A stretch of 6,081 nucleotides of DNA, taken from an uncultured Clostridia bacterium (lineage in GTDB: Bacteria; Bacillota; Clostridia; Oscillospirales; Acutalibacteraceae). The stretch's first letter is position 1. Each line of letters opens with the position of its first letter. The notes beneath the pieces were generated by a model, which saw only the letters and a list, made by a program, of their open reading frames with translations, was not told where the DNA came from and searched no databases. The stretch lies in assembly GCA_945869905.1 (NCBI GenBank), contig CAMBQD010000069.1:1-6081 (forward strand), read 5' to 3'. The position numbers and the translations under genes were made by a program. Of this stretch, positions 5,178 through 6,081 are shown piece by piece.

Positions 5178-5209
5178 TTTTCACATATTTTTGTAATTAT
5201 TTTTCACAT
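5178..5209 (-). repeat. two 9-bp direct repeats upstream of the spo0A promoter
   Basis: ATGTGAAAA occurs twice on the minus strand, at 5209-5201 and 5186-5178. The copies start 23 bp apart, and the nearer one ends 4 bp from the -35 box. A weaker copy, ATGTGGAA, lies at 5146-5139 over the -10. The spacing of about two helical turns suits an activator. The region is AT-rich, so chance is possible. The repeat matches the Spo0A box TGTCGAA at only 5 of 7 positions. Confidence 0.35.
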
Positions 5210-5240
5210 TATTTATTATTCGTTTAATTATGCAAAACAT

Positions 5241-5270
5241 AAAACAAGATAAAATTTTCTTATTTTATCT
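5241..5270 (-). terminator. weak terminator-like hairpin at the end of spoIVB
   Basis: AGATAAAA (5270-5263) and TTTTATCT (5254-5247) are 8-bp inverted arms around an 8-nt loop that contains the spoIVB stop codon, followed by TGTTTT. The stem is nearly all A-T, so it would be weak. Read-through into spo0A is likely. Confidence 0.3.
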
Positions 5271-6081
5271 CCTGCGACTTTTCAAGCATGGTTTCGGCAA
5301 AAATTGCATAACCCTTTTCCGGACTGTCCACAATAACGTGAGTCAGCGCACCTATAAGCTTTCCGTTTTGAATTATAGGAGAGCCGCTCATACCCTGAAT
5401 AATTCCTCCTGTTTTTTTAATAAGGCTTTCGTCGGTCACCTTAACAATCATATTTTTCTCGCCGTTGTTTTCGCGATATGAAACACGTGTAATTTCCACA
5501 TCATAAAGTTGAGGTCCACTGGTGTCCACAGTGCAAAGCAGCTGAGCCTTGCCCTTTTCAACCTCCTGAGCGGCGGCAACCTTATATAATCTTGACGTGG
5601 GAATATCGCAATTATATTTGCCGTAGATACCGCATTCACTGTTCACCGTTAGGCTTCCTATAACATTATTGGAAAAATCACAGCACAGTGAGCCTGCCTC
5701 ACCGTCTGTACTTTTATAAAGCTTGGTTACCGTTGCCTTTACCGCCTCACCGTTTAATATCGGCATTATTTCATTGGTATCAACATCGGTAATGGGATGT
5801 CCTAAAGCGGCAAGAGATTTGTTTTCAAAATTATAAAATGTTAAGGTGCCTATACCGGCAGTGGAATCCCTCACCCAAACTCCCACCTTATATCTTCCCT
5901 CTGATTGAGAGTATACAGGAGTCAAAGTGAAATTTTTGTAATTTCCGTTACGCTTTACAACAATTTTATAATCCTTACCGTTATTATCGTTAAAGGTTTC
6001 CTCCACCTGACTTGATGAGGTCATTTTAACATTGTTTATACTTATAATTATATCGCCCTATTCAAGCCCTGACTACTTTGC
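5260..6081 (-). CDS. spoIVB: SpoIVB peptidase (S55 family), C-terminal part, with two in-frame TAG codons
   Basis: SpoIVB is made in the forespore, crosses into the intermembrane space and cleaves SpoIVFA, which releases pro-sigma-K processing. The visible part is the end of a PDZ domain (GDIIISIN, 6057-6034) and the S55 serine peptidase domain. Family marks are YKVGVWVRDSTAGIGTLTFY, then GHPITD with the catalytic histidine (5799-5797), VTDESL with the aspartate (5433-5431) and GMSGSPI with the nucleophile serine (5388-5386). Asp and Ser are 15 residues apart, as in B. subtilis. The frame does not start at the ATG at 6024, which is inside the PDZ domain and has no ribosome binding site. Upstream codons read AK-TAG-SGLE-TAG-GD, a normal PDZ sequence broken by two amber codons (6075-6073 and 6060-6058). 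The 5' part is outside the window. Identity is certain. Whether the gene is intact is not. Confidence 0.92.

Noticed and set aside
5230..5481. Plus-strand open frame antisense to the end of spoIVB
   Set aside because: It overlaps the conserved GMSGSPI coding region on the other strand. The product looks like random translation.
6022..6024. ATG at 6024 as the true start of a short SpoIVB
   Set aside because: It lies inside the PDZ fold after GDIIISIN, has no Shine-Dalgarno, and upstream codons still match the family.

Overview
The window reads as chromosomal DNA from a low-GC, endospore-forming Bacillota. Clostridia is most likely, and an Oscillospirales/Ruminococcaceae-type gut anaerobe would fit, but the family is a guess. 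The evidence is spoIVB followed by spo0A, strong AGGAGG-type ribosome binding sites before nearly every gene, and TAA as the only stop codon at the ends of genes. Every recognised gene lies on the minus strand, so transcription runs from base 6081 toward base 1.

Layout in transcription order. (1) 6081-5260: the C-terminal two thirds of spoIVB, the S55-family sporulation protease with its PDZ domain, cut by the window edge. (2) 5259-5117: an AT-rich intergenic region with a good sigma-A promoter and a strong Shine-Dalgarno for the next gene. (3) 5116-4346: spo0A, the master sporulation regulator, closed by a strong intrinsic terminator at 4333-4284. (4) 4283-3861: no protein gene. It holds an A/T-rich UP-like block, a consensus promoter (TTGACA, 17 bp, TATAAT) and a highly structured leader of about 305 nt that contains a terminator-like hairpin. 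(5) 3860-1: the S10 ribosomal protein operon in its usual order, rpsJ, rplC, rplD, rplW, rplB, rpsS, rplV and the first 104 codons of rpsC. Spacers are short (1-nt overlap to 58 bp) except for 102 bp before rplB.

The two parts are functionally separate. SpoIVB acts in the mother cell/forespore signalling step that activates sigma-K, and Spo0A decides entry into sporulation. The S10 operon builds both ribosomal subunits and has its own promoter and leader. The S10 cluster follows spo0A directly, with no tuf or other str-operon gene upstream.

Two observations stand out. First, the conserved PDZ reading frame of spoIVB at the window edge contains two in-frame TAG codons at sense positions, with conserved residues in frame on both sides. 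Candidate explanations are a sequence or contig-end error (including C-to-T damage), a real lesion, or TAG recoding. Second, the S10 leader looks like a regulatory RNA: several hairpins enclosed by a possible long-range helix, then a terminator-like hairpin whose 5' arm is also complementary to the loop of the next hairpin beside the rpsJ ribosome binding site.
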